Below, one piece after another: positions 16,744 through 29,935 of a stretch of DNA of 64,000 nucleotides. The number at the start of each line of letters is the position of its first letter. The first letter of the stretch is position 1. Both the position numbers and the translations under genes were made by a program. The notes beneath the pieces are model-generated. The model was not told where the DNA came from, searched no databases, and saw nothing but the letters and a program-made list of their open reading frames with translations. The DNA comes from Agelaius tricolor (Eukaryota; Chordata; Aves; Passeriformes; Icteridae). The stretch is from NCBI GenBank assembly GCA_023055355.1, contig JALJCS010000056.1, positions 1,364,001 to 1,428,000 of the forward strand, read 5' to 3'.

Positions 16744-19700
16744 GGGGGGAAAGGAATAATCCATTAAGAATAAAATATGCTACAACAGCACAAAACAGGA
16801 AGTATTATAAAACTGACTACTAGAACCGCATTACAATCAAAAACACACACTGCAACATAGTCTCTCACTGGTTTTGCTTTCAAACCAGAAGAGGTGCCAA
16901 CCTAAAAATTTGCAAACTTAAAAGTTAACTGGCTGCAGTTTTGATTTCCCTCTTAAATATATCACCCAGGCGCTACCAGCTTCTCTAATTGGCTTAGCAG
17001 TATGTCTGTTCTTAGTGCCAAGCAGGGATTCACTTTGCCAGGCATGGAGGAAGCTTCTAGAAGCTTTTCACAAAAATTCACTTTTGTGGCTGGCTTCTAC
17101 CCTCCCCACCAAAAACCAAGCCATGCAAAACCAACACCTTAACTAATCCGTAGTACTTAGTACGTGTCCAGAAATTTCTCTTAAATTATACTTTACATTT
17201 TTTACTAAATGCACTGAAAAGAAATGGATCAATAATATTGACCAAAATAGTTCCAGTTCAATAGAAATATTGGGTCATGCAACTCTGGTTTACATAACTA
17301 TTTTTTTGAACAATATACAGAAGCTTTTTTCTCCTCTAAAGAAATGTTTCCTGATGGTTTGGATCAGAAGATCCAGTATTGCCATCCTGAGATTTTTGTT
17401 TGGAAGGCCATAAGCTGTGCTCAGTGTTTTGGGTATATTCTTTGTTGTGCCTTGCATATATTTTGGATAGAAAGCCAGTATAGATGGTGTCCTTGCTGCA
17501 GTAGCCATGCTAAATAAGACAGAGTGTCCGGCTGATGTATTGGGGCTGTAGACTATCCACCAGTCGCCCAGGGCGGTGAGGATCTCTAAAGGAATATAAT
17601 ACTGGCTATGCTCTGGGAGTTTTACAGAGAGAATGATCCTCATAGCTCTAATGATTTATCTCCTGGAGCTCTGAGGAATATGTTGTAAAGAAGAAGGCTG
17701 CTGTCTTTTCCAACAATCTTTCATGCATTCAAGAGGATCGTTTAACTTCTTGTCTGAGAATAAAAGAAATATTAGTAGTAATTAGTTCTTTTTCTCTGCC
17801 TGTGCATCACTGATTGAGTTTGGGTAGGTTATATTTTATTTCTTTTTTTTCTTTAAATATTACATCGTAAGGTGTTCCAAATTCCCAAATTCTGCTTCAC
17901 TTTATTTTGTAGGCCAGACTGGTTCATCTTCTCTCTGCTGTATTACTGCAGACCATATCTGAATGGAATTTTTTTTCATTTGGAACATTATTATTAGATT
18001 TAAACTGTATTAACAGAACACTTTATTTATTATTATTTTACCAGTTTGCAAGGAAATATAGAATTTTGAAGACAGGTGACGTGACTCCACTTGTGGTTTT
18101 CAATGGAAGACAAGAATTATAATGTCCTACATTCACAGCATTGTTTACAGTAATATTGCAGCTAGTTTCCAGCAACTTAGGTCAGGTTCTGGAAGCAGGC
18201 CCCCATGATAGCATAGAAGTCTAAAAAGTTTCAGTTTGGTGGCTTTTCTTGAAAAATAGCTAATATGTCTCAATGTTGTGCTGAATCTTGTTGTACAGAC
18301 ACTTCTTTTGACATCTGAACTCCTTGCTGGACTTCTGTATCTCAGAATCAGCTACAGTAAACCTGTGTTTCCTTACAGAATTCCTTTAAGAATTTGGTTC
18401 TAATCTATAAAAGCAAGAAAAGGTTGCCATGTTAATACAAGATAAAGAATATGTTAAGAAAGCAGTTAATGGACTGCTTTTTTTTATACAAATCGGAGCA
18501 GAGATTTAGTTGTTTGATGGGGTTTTTTTTGCTTCTCAATAGAATTTTAGAAGTGGTCAGGTAAGAAAGTGTGGATTTTTACAGGTTTGCCTTAAAAGAA
18601 GAATTACAGGGGAAACTGTTGAAAAGAATTAATCCAGAGCTCTATGCCTTTCATACAGAGTTTCAGAAGCGAAAAGCAAGAGGAGAGAGTGCAGACAAGA
18701 TGATTGAATAGAATGAATTCAAAATAGCATTCTTTTCTCTCTGAATTACAGCTCTAAACCTCGGGGTATTAATAGGAAATACATCACAATCTCTAAGATT
18801 TAAAAATGGATGATGAAGTTTTATATCCAGTAAAGTGTAAGGCTTCACATTTTAATCTGATTTGCATTGTGGTGAAAGCCTGGAATCTTTTGCAATTTGC
18901 CAGATAACAAGGGATTTAGAACACTAAGTATGCAAGTAATCTTTTGGACCCTTCATCTCCCTTCTTATGACAATGAATACATTTATTATGCTCCTATTTT
19001 TATTCCATCGGGGGATTTGATCATACAAATGTCTAGTCATTCTTTTCTTGTTTTCAACCACTCAAAGAGCATTAATCAAAACTATTCAGAAGTTCTTGAT
19101 CTGCAACAGTGACAAGCGCTATACTGGTAGGAGTCAATGGATATCAGCAGATACCCTATGACAGCACATGGCAGGCTTTTCTGGCAGGACTGATGTTTGA
19201 GGGGCTTGAATTCTGTGAAATATAACATTCGAGGGATGGGAAAAATGGAAACAGATTCTGAACTTTCAACCCAACACATGAACAAGTAATAAGGCAGGTA
19301 ATTTTCTGTGGAAATTTCTTTAGCCCCAGTGTTGTGGATGATGATTACTCTTCCTACCTCCTTTGGCCAGCTACCAGCGCAGACACGTTACTCTGCTTAT
19401 GGACAGAAAACCAGAAGTGATTTTTGAACAAAACACCTCTCAGGACCTTAGAGTGTTTTTTGCTCCAAAATGTTCAAGGCAGATAGGGAAACAATTCCAT
19501 TTTCGAGAGTTTGTTGAGAAGACAAGGATGAAAGTTAAAAACCATGGGTTCTGTTTCTATGTTACTGATTGTGCTTATTATCTTAGTCATGTAATATATA
19601 TATATATATTTTTTTTTTTTGTGGGGTTTTTTTCTTTTTTTTTTTAATGCATCCTTGAAATAAAAGCATAACACAGAAATGTACTGTACAGTTAAAATAC

Positions 19701-20354
19701 TTTTGAGATGCCTCATGCTGAAAAACTTGTAGCTACTGCTAAGGCCTATTGGCCAATTCCTGCTTCATTTCTGAGAAGCTATAAAACTCCCATCTGTATT
19801 TTAGTTCTAATGATCTGTTGTTATGTTGGAGATGCAAATTAAGAACAACCATTTTTGAATCTGTAGGGATGTATTCACCATTTTGTAGCTGCCTTTTCAT
19901 TTTCTGAGCCATTAATGAAAAAAGGAGAAGTATCTACACTGTTTTCAACCTGTAGACCATCCACTACTGTCCACGTGCTCAGATTCAAAGCCAAACAATC
20001 CTGTCTGGCCTCATTGGGAGGAATTATTTGCATTCAAAATACTAGACTAGTATTTGATTTCCACCAGCAGAGTCCATTGGGCAGCTTCTATCATCTGCAT
20101 TTCAATATTTAATCCTCCTCTATGTTTACTGTGCAAAGATCTTTCAGAATGATGGTGTGCCCACTGTCTCACCAGCTGTGATGTTTGCACCAAGTCTCCC
20201 AAGGAAAGGAGCTGAAGAAAAGGCAAGCCAGGGCAGTGATTTCTGTTGCTCACTTGCAATACCCACAAATCAAAGCTATTTAGCCTAATTTAAGGCTGAA
20301 AAAGAACATGCCTTCAAAGGATTCAAAAAATCATCATTCAATACTGCAGTTCAG
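16744..20354. other. Noncoding, no gene seen
   Basis: Mostly AT-rich unique-looking DNA. Short AT and poly(T) runs occur near 19592-19650. Small ORFs here lack any recognisable domain and I do not call them. Confidence 0.6.
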
Positions 20355-20578
20355 TATTCAGGACTAGAGCACATCCCACAGGCTGAGAGAATTAGGGCTG
20401 TTTAGCCTGGTGAAGAGAAGGTTGCATGGAAACCTCACAACACCTTCCTGTATCTGAAGGGAAGCAGGAGAAGGACTCTTCATTAGGAACTATGGAGACA
20501 GGACAATGGGCAATGGCTTCAAAGTGAAAGAAGGCAGGTCGAAATTAGATACTAGGAAGAAATTCTTCCCTGTGAGGG
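20355..20578 (+). repeat. CR1 LINE 3' fragment, left half
   Basis: Sequence such as AGAATTAGGGCTGTTTAGCC and GGAAGAAATTCTTCCCTGTG has the style of a CR1 3' region. It is interrupted by a solo LTR and resumes at 20991. Confidence 0.85.
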
Positions 20579-20996
20579 TGTCGTGAACGGCGGGAGAAAT
20601 GTGACACACCATATGCGTGAATAGCAAATCCCGAAGTTTATTGAAAACTCACACATATTTATATTGGTGTTAATGAAGCTTATACATATTGCAAAAGCTG
20701 AGCTCATTATTGGTTAAAGCACACTTGGATCAACCACACTTACTTCTATCTTCTAATAATTATTTTGCTTCTATGTTTGCATTCTTCTAGCTTCTCTACC
20801 TAAGATATCTACATTTTCTGGCAAGCGATTTTCTCCCCCATCTTCCCGTTTCAGAGAAGGTCACTATGACCTTTGTCAGTGATTGGACATTGGTTTCACA
20901 ATCCCCAGCTTGTTTCCCCTATCCTTATCCATCGGTATCACATCGAAATGTCCTTTCTCAGCTAACCAATTATCCAAAAAGCTCTCTACATGAGGG
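20573..20996 (-). mobile_element. Solo LTR (20579-20990) with TGAGGG target duplication, inside CR1
   Basis: The 412-bp LTR is TG...CA and is flanked by TGAGGG at 20573-20578 and 20991-20996. On the minus strand it has CAATAAAC (near 20640) and ATAAATATG (near 20657). A solo LTR arises by recombination between the two LTRs of a provirus. The 6-bp duplication indicates an ERVK-like integrase. Confidence 0.92.
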
Positions 20997-21190
20997 TGGT
21001 GAGGCACTGGCACAGCTTGCCCAGAGAAGTTATGGACACCCCAACCTGGTGTTCAAGGCCAGTCTGGATGGGGCTCTGAGCAACCTGGGCAAGTAAAAGG
21101 TGTCCCTGCCCATGTCAGAGGGTTGGAACTAGATGGCCTTTAAGGTCTTTTTCAACCCCGGCCATTCTATGATCCTGTGATTCTGCTGTG
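20991..21190 (+). repeat. CR1 LINE 3' fragment, right half
   Basis: Continues the CR1 consensus-like text (GGTGAGGCACTGGCACAG, then GATGGCCTTTAAGGTC) and ends with ATTCTATGATCCTGTGATTCT, a diverged form of the CR1 terminal repeat. Confidence 0.88.
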
Positions 21191-24100
21191 GTAGCATTCA
21201 GGATGGAGCGTGTTCTGCATGTTGGCCATTTCCAATACACCATTGGTTCCAGGTGCCATACACTAGCTTGCTACCTGAAAATTCTGTCAGAATGAAGAAC
21301 ATCTCTCTATATATTATACACATGATAAATGAACAAATGGGTTTGCACATTTGTCCACTAAGTTGTTGATGAGATTGCTGTGACGTTTCATTTGGTTTTC
21401 TCGTTTGCTCATGAGGCCGACGGTCCTTGTGTCAGCTGCCTCAAAGGCAGCATGTGCGTCCTCCTCCTCCCTCCTCCCTCCTCCCTCTTTCAATTTCTTT
21501 CCGTCAACAATTTAATGTCGTTTTCCCTTTCATACCTGAAAATCCCTGCATGCTTCTGGGTTTTCTCCCTTTTCATACAGATCTTCTTCCACCCTTGACA
21601 ATCCATACTTTTCATAACATAAGGGCATGCTTGCAGGCATAAAAGATTTTGATTCCTTATTATATCTATGGGAATTTAATTAATAGCTTCATGCCTTTTC
21701 ATAGAAACAGTAGGGAATTGATAGCTTGTTCCCTGAAGTACATTAGGAAGAGAATGAAACATTAATCATGTGGAGTGGAAAAGTTGCTATCTATTTTCTT
21801 CCAAGAACTACCCCAAAAGATGCAGGGGGTGATGAAGCCTGGCTAAATGAGTTTCCCTTCTAATGGAAGGAAACAACCACGCCACTTCATACAAGTCAGT
21901 CCTATAGAAGAGAGAAATTAACTTCTGGGAACATTGCAGGATTTGAATGCAGAGTCATACTCATCTTTTGTTTCTTTGTTGTCTGCTTGGCATGGAACAC
22001 GCTGCTTTGAAGAGGGAAGTGACTAACAGACATTCCACTTTACAAACACATATGCTTCCTTCTTCTTCTGAGACCTCAGCACAGAGCCCTCTTTGGCATG
22101 GTACTTCAAGGTAAGAAGGAGCAGGCAGAGAGCACTGCAATCTGACAGTGGTTTGCCGGTTGTATAGGAAAGAGGACTGACCCTTGAATGTGGTGCAAAT
22201 ACAAATTTCCACCAGTTTCAGGGGTACGCTCCAGCCAAGCTTGTTGTCCTGGCACATTTTCTCTCTGTGAAATGCTTTCCGGTATGATACAGACGACAAG
22301 AGATGCAGAATACGGGGCTACATAGTGCTGAGAATCTAAGTGCCTGACCCGAGCATCTTTTGGCAGAAGCAGCGCGCTAGAGCCCTTGGCTGCTGCCACA
22401 ATGATCTGTGTGAGAAATAGATGCCTATTCCCCTCCGGGAGAGTAAAAGCAGGACTGGTTACAAGAGTCGAAGAGCACTGGGCTGGTGGCCGCAGCGTAC
22501 TGGCTGTAAAAGGAGCATGGCTGTTACTGGCCTACCAACCAAACTCATGGTGGCAGTGGTAAGGATTAAAGTTCAGTGAGAGCTATTTGTGCTGCTACCT
22601 ATGCCTCTTCCAACCCTTCTATGGAAAAAATTGTGCCTACCTTTAGGTTCTGAGATCCAGAGAACGCAATGGTAGTTGCAGTGGAGAAGGGAAGGACAGA
22701 GTGCACTGGTGAGTTTGATGTGGCTTACGTGGGGCGGGCGGAAGGTGCAGCCCAAGGCTCGCTTTTATTTCTAGAGCTGCTGGACATTTTCAACAAAGAT
22801 GTGAGAGTGAAAAAGTGACGTCAGGTCTATCTGGGAAAGAAGATACAGAGCATTGTGCGCAGTTTAAAAGCTGTTTAGAAAAAAAAAAAGGAGGTACTTT
22901 GAGAACATCTTCTGTCTTGACACTTCCACCTGTGTGACCTCTAGCTGCTTGGACAAAGCCACAATGAAAGAATGTGAAAATATTTGCGCTGCCAATGTCA
23001 GTTTGCACAGGAAAGAGGGTAGGTTGGCAAATGCCTTCTGTCCTGGCACATCTGTCAGTCAGAAGTGCAGCTGAAAACACTTGGCTGTAACGATAGTCTC
23101 TGCCACTTTGAGAGAATGTGCTGATGCATGTGTATATATCATTGAGAAGGAACGTGCGAATCGCTAGTATGTTTCGTTTAGTTGACAGACTGCAAAGGGA
23201 CTGTTATGGCCAGCACTGCCTTTTTGTTGTAAGATTTTTTCTTTGAGAGCAGCCGCTGGACATTTTAAAGCAGTTTGGGATCTTCAAGAGTTAGAGTGCA
23301 AGATGGTACATAGATCTTGATGGAAAGTGCACATCTCCAGGGAGCTGGATGCAGTTCAGTGGATGCAAGTTACATGTTGAGCAGCTGATGGCCCAGAAAA
23401 CGTTCTAAAATGAAGAGGCTGTGCTGCAATCGCCTTTTTTTTTTGAAGCTTATAAACTGTGCAGCCAACAATGAAATGATTCCTCTCCCTTCTCTGCTAC
23501 ATGCAGGATCCCATTCTGTCAGTGCCCAAGAGCCAGGATCCACAGAAGAGCTCTTGCCCCCACACTGCTCCCACACGAATGGGACTGGGCTAGAAAAGTG
23601 CTTGTCTTTTTCCTAGGCACTGTCAGCGCTCATCTAAATAACCACACCACAGCACTGTCAACTCACAAAACAAGGACATGCACCAAGCCCAGATCGAAAC
23701 CACCCCCAGAACACAGCCAAGTCAGAAACATCCCTGCTCTCCAATCAACTGTGTCGGGACAAAAAGATTTCACCAATCTTCTCCTTCCAAGTGGATACTC
23801 TTCTTTGCCCCACACTCAAAGGCCAACACCAGCTCTTCTGCCCTAACAAACTTTTTCTCTCTCGTAGAGTCTGGTTACAAACTTGAAAACATTGGCCGAG
23901 CTCTCAACAGAGCTCGCAAAACTGTCGGTGGAGAAAGCTCTTTGCTGCCTATGATTTCAATTGCACCCATCAAACTAGAAACACACACCTTGCAATCACC
24001 ACTTTCCTTCTCAGCTCTAGGTACCACCGTAAGCCTTCAATCTCTCAGAGTCAGGATCCAAATGGGATGGCACCAGGGGCTGCTCACACAGTCCCTAAAG

Positions 24101-24879
24101 CTGCAAGGGACAAAAACCTGTCCTGCAGAGGCCTGGCCTCTGCATTCCCACTGACAGTTCAACAACTCTAACCCAGAGAACTGCCTATTGGGAAAAGCCT
24201 TTCAATTCACTGAGACCACCCAAAGTGCCCATCCAAACTTTGCCAAAGAGAGGAGGAACTAGAAGCCCATCTCAAAAGAAATGGCATCCCCTCCTCCAAA
24301 ATCCAAAACATCCAGGGCCTGATCCTATACAAAGGTGTCAGAACACTGCTATTGGGCATTACCTGCGTGGGGTACTAGCTAGGCTGCACACCAAGACCCA
24401 GCACAGCTCTTTACCTTGTCCAAAAGAAGTGTGCTGGCAGAATTTCAAGAAGGCTGCCTCGAAGAAGTGGAAAACACATGCCAAATGGATTCTTTCAGGA
24501 AGGAGACTGCCTTCCAAAGATGGATACCAACTCCATGATTGTACAAATTGAGTCAGTGCTTCCAAACCAAATATGCCAGGATAGAAAGTTGCTGCCGTCC
24601 TTAAGCTGCACAACACAGCTTCTTATCTGCATCTCCAACACTGGGGCTAAGTTATTTCCTTCCCATGAGAAAGCATTGCTGTTCTCCTTCAGGAACTTAC
24701 CAAGCAAAAGTTGCATACCACGTCCGGTACTGACTCTGTCCAACAATGGCTCCTACACAGAAGGGGCCAGGAGAGAAATGTCTTGCTGGACTATACCTCC
24801 CCACCATACCTTATCAGCTGCCCTACCAACATTGCCACCATATCTTTTACTTCCCAAGCAAGGAAAGGCACTCCAAGTC
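21191..24879. other. Noncoding, no gene seen
   Basis: Unique-looking sequence. A CTCCTCC-type pyrimidine repeat is at 21452-21488. Short ORFs on both strands lack recognisable domains or a coding signal I can defend. Confidence 0.55.
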
Positions 24880-25345
24880 ACTTGGCTTTGCCTTGCCTCC
24901 AGTATCATGCCTAGTTTTCCTAGCCTAGCCTACCTTAGTTTTGCTTGCTTGCCTATGTCTGCCTTGCCTAGCCCTACAAATAACTTCCTGGCTTTGCTTT
25001 GCCTTGTCTACCACTCTTTGCCTTGCCTTCCATGCAGGTAAGGCAATGCAAAGCAAGTGTAGGCAATTGTAGGCAAGTCGAGGAGAAGTTGGCAAGGCTG
25101 AAACCGTGAGGGGAAAGCAAATGGAGTGGTAGGTGAGAGAAGTCCCAGAAGTTAGAGGCAAGGTTGGGCGTAGGAAGTAATGGTAACAGGAAGGGCTAGG
25201 GAAGGCCAAGCTCTGTAGGAAAACTGTAGGCGGGTCAAATGTGGGGCATGGGTATGCAAAGGAATGCAAAGCAATGGAGAATCAGCTTGGCAAGGCAAGG
25301 AAACTGTTGGGTTGCCAAAGCAAGGCAAGTGGCAGGTCCATTCAA
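24880..25345. repeat. Degenerate TTGCC / GGCAA simple repeat in inverted halves
   Basis: From 24880 to about 25035 the + strand is full of GCCTTGCC- and CCTAGCC-like units; from about 25036 to 25345 it switches to the complement (GGCAAGGCAA, GCAATGCAAAGC). The switch is near 25035 (CCATGCAGG), so the block could fold back on itself. Confidence 0.75.
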
Positions 25346-25585
25346 AGATTACTGGTACACAAAAGCGGCCCGGACAGACCGCTCTGTCCAGCCTTGATCT
25401 TGCATGGGCCATCTCTATTCTGCACCTAAGACACTTGGGTTGCCTGCTTTCCTTTGTATGCAAAAAAACTGTCATTCTGCTCCTGAAGCCCAAGGGTGAA
25501 AGATGAATTTTGTGTCCAAAATTCAAGACATGTAAGGATAGATGTCAGAAGAAAGCTGTCAGGACAGATAGGTGTGCTTGCACGT

Positions 25586-26400
25586 TGTCCTGGGTTGACT
25601 ATATGATGCTTTTATCCCCAGTCGTCTTGTTCTGTTTATGCTGAATAATAAGTTTTGCACCTTTAACACTTGTTCCGGAGAGTGAAGGGGGGAGAGAAGA
25701 AGCGCGCAGTTTGTTTTCAGACACTGTGTTCACTCCTCCACATTCCTCCTCCTGGACTGTGTTGTCTGCGGATGGACAGACAGCAAGACAGAGCTCTCCT
25801 TTGCTTTTAGTTAGTTTTAGCTAGCTAAAACAAAAAAGTTCCCTGGACTGTGGTTTTTCTTCCTTTTTCTTTGGACCTGTTCAAACCTGCTCTGGACTGA
25901 ACACCCAGAAGAGCACCAGCAGCTTGCACCTGTGGCCCACCGGGCCTGGCCTGCAACATTTCCAGCACCGGAGGAACTGATAAGAGACTGAGTGAGCTGA
26001 ACTGCAACCCGGGGAGGGGACTTTCTCAGTTTGTCATTTCTTTTGGAGCGGCAAGGGGTTTTATTGTTTAAGAAACAGTTTTTTTCCACTTTTCTCCAAG
26101 GAGATATTTTCTCCCAGACCGGCTGGGGGGAAGGGCCGATTGAATCTGCTTTCCTAGAGGAACCTCTTTGGGGGTTCTCTCCCAAATTTGCCCTGAACCA
26201 GGACACCTGCTACAGCTCCTTTTGCTATCCAGAGGGGGCACTGGGATCGGCTGCCCCTGAGGGTTTGTAAAAGAAGCCCTGTATCCATTCCTTCTGCCAA
26301 GCCCATCCACCATTGTTCTTGTGGGGAAAGGATAGCTCAAACTCGTTCCACAGGGTCCCCTGCAGCCGAGGGGGAGTAATCGCATCTGCCCTGCCTGGCT
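25586..26400 (+). repeat. ERV LTR fragment, ERVL-like passerine family (start TGTCCTGGGTTG)
   Basis: TGTCCTGGGTTGACTATATG at 25586 is a start I recall from passerine LTRs. The following GC-rich segment with GGACTGTG-type phrases is LTR-like. The right end is not clear. No ORF in it carries a retroviral domain. Confidence 0.6.
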
Positions 26401-26419
26401 GGGAGCCTGCCAGTGCCCC

Positions 26420-26840
26420 TGCCAACTGTTAAAGTAACTACACTAAAAGGGAAATTGCCTGCAGTTGAGAAGGCTGCCACAGTGTTTCTGGTTTTGGTTG
26501 TTTTATTACCATTGTTGTTGTTTGTTTGTCTTGTTATACATACACACACTAGCACAGAACTGTTTTTCCTTTCCTCCTATCTTTGCCTGAAAGCCCCCTT
26601 AATTTCAAAATTATAGTAATTCGGAGGGAAGGGAGTAATTTTCCATTCCAAGGGAGGCCCTACCTTCCTTAGCAGACAGCTGTCTTTCAAACCGAGACAC
26701 AGGACTTCCAGGAAAATATATGGGAAAAGGAATAGCAGTTCTTTTCTAGAATAGACAGACCAACAACAACCCCAATAACAGACTTTTCCCACCTGTTAAG
26801 CAATTTCCCCTTTGGTGTAGTTACGACCACAACCATTAGG
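26420..26840. repeat. Head-to-head ERV LTR segments
   Basis: The minus strand of 26420-26690 and the + strand of 26690-26840 both resemble the LTR segment at 32920-33190 (shared phrases include GGGCTTTCAGGCAAAGAT and CCCCTTTGGTGTAGTTA). They meet near 26690 and so form an inverted repeat. Confidence 0.65.
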
Positions 26841-27721
26841 GGACACTGGTGCCACCTGGCAAGGCAAAGGGACTGTAGTGACTCCCCTGTGGCTTCAGGG
26901 GGCACTGTTGGCTCAGGCGAGGCAGAGACACTTCAGAGGACGCTCCAATGAGAGCCCTAAGTCTCACCAGGGGTTAATGGCAGCCTTGGAAAGAGAAAGA
27001 AGGTGCGGAGTTTGGTTTACCTGGGCAGTCATGTACGGTGCAGATATCCTGACAATGGTGGCCGCCGAGGTTCCACTCCAGCAGCTAGGACCTTCTCTCT
27101 GGAGAGAGGGAGGAGGTAGGGGGCCTGGTTTCCCCAAAACATCCACACAGATGGTGAGGGTCTCCCAACAATGGCGGGTGCTGAAAAGTCCCAGTCAACC
27201 AGCAGCTCCTGCAAGCAGCAGGCTTACCAGTGGGCAGCATGGAGAATTCTGCAGCAACATTGAGCCCCTGAGCAGACGTCCAGCACCCAAAACCAGAACC
27301 CTCTCCCCTCCAAGCAGGACAAAAACTGCCTACTCCCAGCTAAGAACTGCCAAACCCCTGTTCCTCCCCCCTCCCCTGAAACCATTTCAGCAGTATGTTA
27401 AGGTACTTGACTGCTCCTGTTGTCTCTTAATCGCTGTGGATTCACCTAGAAAGCTGCCCCCAGCATCTACCAGACAACAAATGTGAAGAAATTCCCTGAG
27501 AAACCAAACCCAGAACATACTGTTATCTTGGTTGTTGCTGTTTTGCTTTTTATACACTGTTATTTTTTCACTTATATCTTCTCGTATTCATCTCTCCTTA
27601 TTGGTGTAAAAGGGAGTGGTTAAAAATAAAGGGGAATTAGCTCATTTTGGATTCTCCACCCTGAATAATTGTCTTAAAAAAAGACATCCACCAGCTGGTT
27701 ATTCTGTTGTTTTCCAGTGGC
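26841..27721 (+). repeat. ERV LTR or leader remnant
   Basis: Continues the element from 26690 with GGGGGCACTGTTGGCTCAG-like text also seen near 33200, and ends with an AAATAAAGGGG signal near 27625 followed by CTCATTTTGG. No coding region is supported. Boundaries are approximate. Confidence 0.5.
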
Positions 27722-27997
27722 TCAACACTTGAGTACATGAACATCTGTGTCAGGTACCTTCACAACCAGGTTCTCCACCTGAGCAGCAATATCTTGCCAC
27801 ACTGCAGTAGACCGGGTGGGCTTGCCTCTGCACTGCCAGTTATTCTGCTTTGATTGCTGCAGCCACCCCCACAGGGCATTTACGACCATCCATGAGTCAG
27901 TATAGAGACAAAATATTGCCCATTTCTCTTGTTCATCAGTGTCTAAAGCCAGCTGGATGACTTTCACCTCTGCAAACGGACTCAATTCACTTTTGAT
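27722..27997 (-). pseudogene. pol: ERVL-type pol fragment, RNase H domain
   Basis: The minus strand reads SPFAEVKVIQLALD, LYTDSWMVVNALWGW and AAQVENLVVKV, which has the character of a retroviral RNase H (the acidic E and D sites are visible). Only about 90 residues remain; the upstream part is replaced by an LTR-like segment that happens to continue the frame. Pol would degrade the RNA strand of the hybrid; this scrap cannot. Confidence 0.75.
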
Positions 27998-28388
27998 TTG
28001 TGGAAAGGAAAAAAAACTCCACAATTTTGTAAAAGTTGTAAAGCCGGTATGTTTATTACAGCGCTGGGTGCATGTGGGGATCATTGTCCCCCTAAAGGAC
28101 ATGTGCACCCCTAAGAACTCCAGATCCTTTTTTGTCTTCCTTACTAATCCATATCCATAGAATTTCACATTAGGTTCATACATATTCATTTTACTGCTTT
28201 CAAGTTACACTTGCAGCTAGTTACCCTTGCAGCTAGTTTTTTATCAGAAAGTACAGAAAGAACTCCTGGGTCACCCTGTCCTGTCTCCTGCAGCTTCTCC
28301 ATCTGTTTCAGAGTTCAAGGGGCCCCCCTCTTATCGCTGTTCTTTGGCTGAAGCAGTTTCTTCGAGCATAGGTTTTTTTGCGAGAACA
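27998..28388 (-). repeat. LTR-like segment, inverted partner of 34735-35128
   Basis: The minus strand starts near TGTTCTCGCAAAAA and ends near CTTTCCACA, with AATAAACATACC as a poly(A) signal (near 28050). It is nearly the same as the + strand at 34735-35128. The lower edge falls within the pol fragment, suggesting insertion there, but no target duplication is clear. Confidence 0.75.
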
Positions 28389-28831
28389 GGCAGTCAGACC
28401 AAACAGCTATGTTTGCAAGCTACAGATTTAATTCAAAGATGTACATTTTACCTAAATCCAAAATGGATTTCTACTCTGGAAAATTCCACTCTGTCTCACC
28501 TTCCTCTTCAGCAGTTTCTGCAATTTGTTGTGGGGGACTCTATAGAGCTACCTCCCATCTCCAATGCTTTCCTACAATATGGCAGGGCACATTAGTAAAC
28601 AAGGCATATTGCTTATTATTTTCTGGTAATTTATTCTCCAATGATACCTCAACAGAATGTTACCAAAACTTTGGTAAAAATAAAAAACCCCTTTAACACC
28701 AATGTAGCATTAAGAAGCAGGCATTCTTTATTCAGCCAGATGCATGAGGGTATAGCTCCTCCTAAATAACATGCAAACTAAGTACAGGAAAGTTTCTGTT
28801 TATATACTGTATTTTACATACAAATTCATTG
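28389..28831 (-). repeat. ERV-derived noncoding segment with LTR fragment
   Basis: The minus strand of about 28690-28800 has GAATAAAGAATGCC, an LTR-like poly(A) signal, so this part is probably a truncated LTR. The rest (28389-28690) shows nothing recognisable. Confidence 0.4.
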
Positions 28832-29254
28832 TGTGATAGATGAGTAATGTGATGGTTGACTTTCACAATTAAAAGGCAAATATGATGCATATATGTTAGG
28901 CGAAGTTTTATAGACTTATGTTTCACCCTCCCCCCTTGCATTGTTATCAGGGGGTAGCCTGGGTTTGGGACATTTGGGAGGGTGGGTTTGTTACTATGGC
29001 AACATCTGACCTCCAATCAAGATTTAAGGAAGTAAACTTCACCACTGGACAGCGAAGAAGGAGTTGATGGACAGAACTTTGGGAGGAGCTAAAGGGTTAA
29101 AAGGCTAAACCTCCATTGTGTGGATGAGCACATGGTGGGAAAAATCCTTTGCTCCTGGCACCGTAATATTTTCTCTATTCAGTCTTCTGTTGTATTTTCG
29201 ATAAGGTTTTAATAAACCTTTTACATTTTTAAAAAGTGAGTATCATTTCTCACA
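28832..29254 (+). repeat. LTR, TGTTATAGATGAG family (copy A)
   Basis: Starts TGTGATAGATGAGTAATG and ends TTTCTCACA. It has GGTTAAAAGG near 29095 and TTTTAATAAACC near 29208 as promoter and poly(A) elements. It matches copies at 29936-30372 (minus), 33453-34008 (plus) and 49934-50350 (minus). A degenerate leader follows. Confidence 0.85.
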
Positions 29255-29440
29255 ATTGATTGTCCCAGAATAAACATACATACGATAATTATTTCACCAA
29301 AATTATTAACATATTTTCCCTCCCCTTTACTCATGCATTCTTCTGTCCTGGGGGCCTCTTTGGTGGTCCCTAGTAGTCAAGGACCCCAAAGTTATAGTTG
29401 ACTGACTGTGAACTGCTGAAGTTGGCAGAAACTGAGGCTG

Positions 29441-29836
29441 GTTGCCTGTAGCTATGATATTTTTTGAAAAATCCCTTTGCTAGGATTTTTCTCCTGAGAA
29501 GCTGAAAGGCCTCAGGAACAAAATGTAAACAATAATTATCTGCTGCTGTGGAATGCAACAGGTGGATCTTTGATTGGTCTTATGTGGTTGTTTTTAATTA
29601 ATGGCCAATCAAAGTCCAGCTGTCCAGACTGTCTCGGTCAGTCACAGGATTTTGTTATCATTCCATTCTCTGCTTTCCTTGCTAGCCTTCTGATGAAATC
29701 CTTTCTTCTATTCTTTTAGTATAGTTTTTATATAATATATATCATAAAATAATAAATCAAGCCTTCTGAAACATAGAGTCAACATTCTCGTCTCTTCCCT
29801 CATCCTGAGACCCCTGTGAACACCACCACAGTTGCC
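29441..29836 (+). mobile_element. Solo LTR (29447-29830) with GTTGCC target duplication
   Basis: The 384-bp LTR starts TGTAGCTATG and ends CACCACA, flanked by GTTGCC at 29441-29446 and 29831-29836. Phrases such as GAAAAATCC, TCTGCTGCTGTGGAATGCAA and AATAAATCAAGCCTTCTGA match the LTRs of the element nested in P1, so it is an older relative of that young family. Confidence 0.93.
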
Positions 29837-29935
29837 TTCCAGTTCTCCTTACACAATGGCCACTTTGCAGTTCCATGGGCAACATCCCCCCCTTTGAGGC
29901 TTGTGAAGCTTGTTTTCTTTGCAAGCCTTCATAAG

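Noticed and set aside
21380..25526. Short ORFs on both strands as possible host exons
   Set aside because: No domain, no conserved splice structure that I can support, and several overlap simple repeats.
27722..28189. A 156-aa gene on the minus strand
   Set aside because: It is a chance fusion of an LTR segment with an RNase H scrap; the LTR half recurs on its own at 34937-35110.
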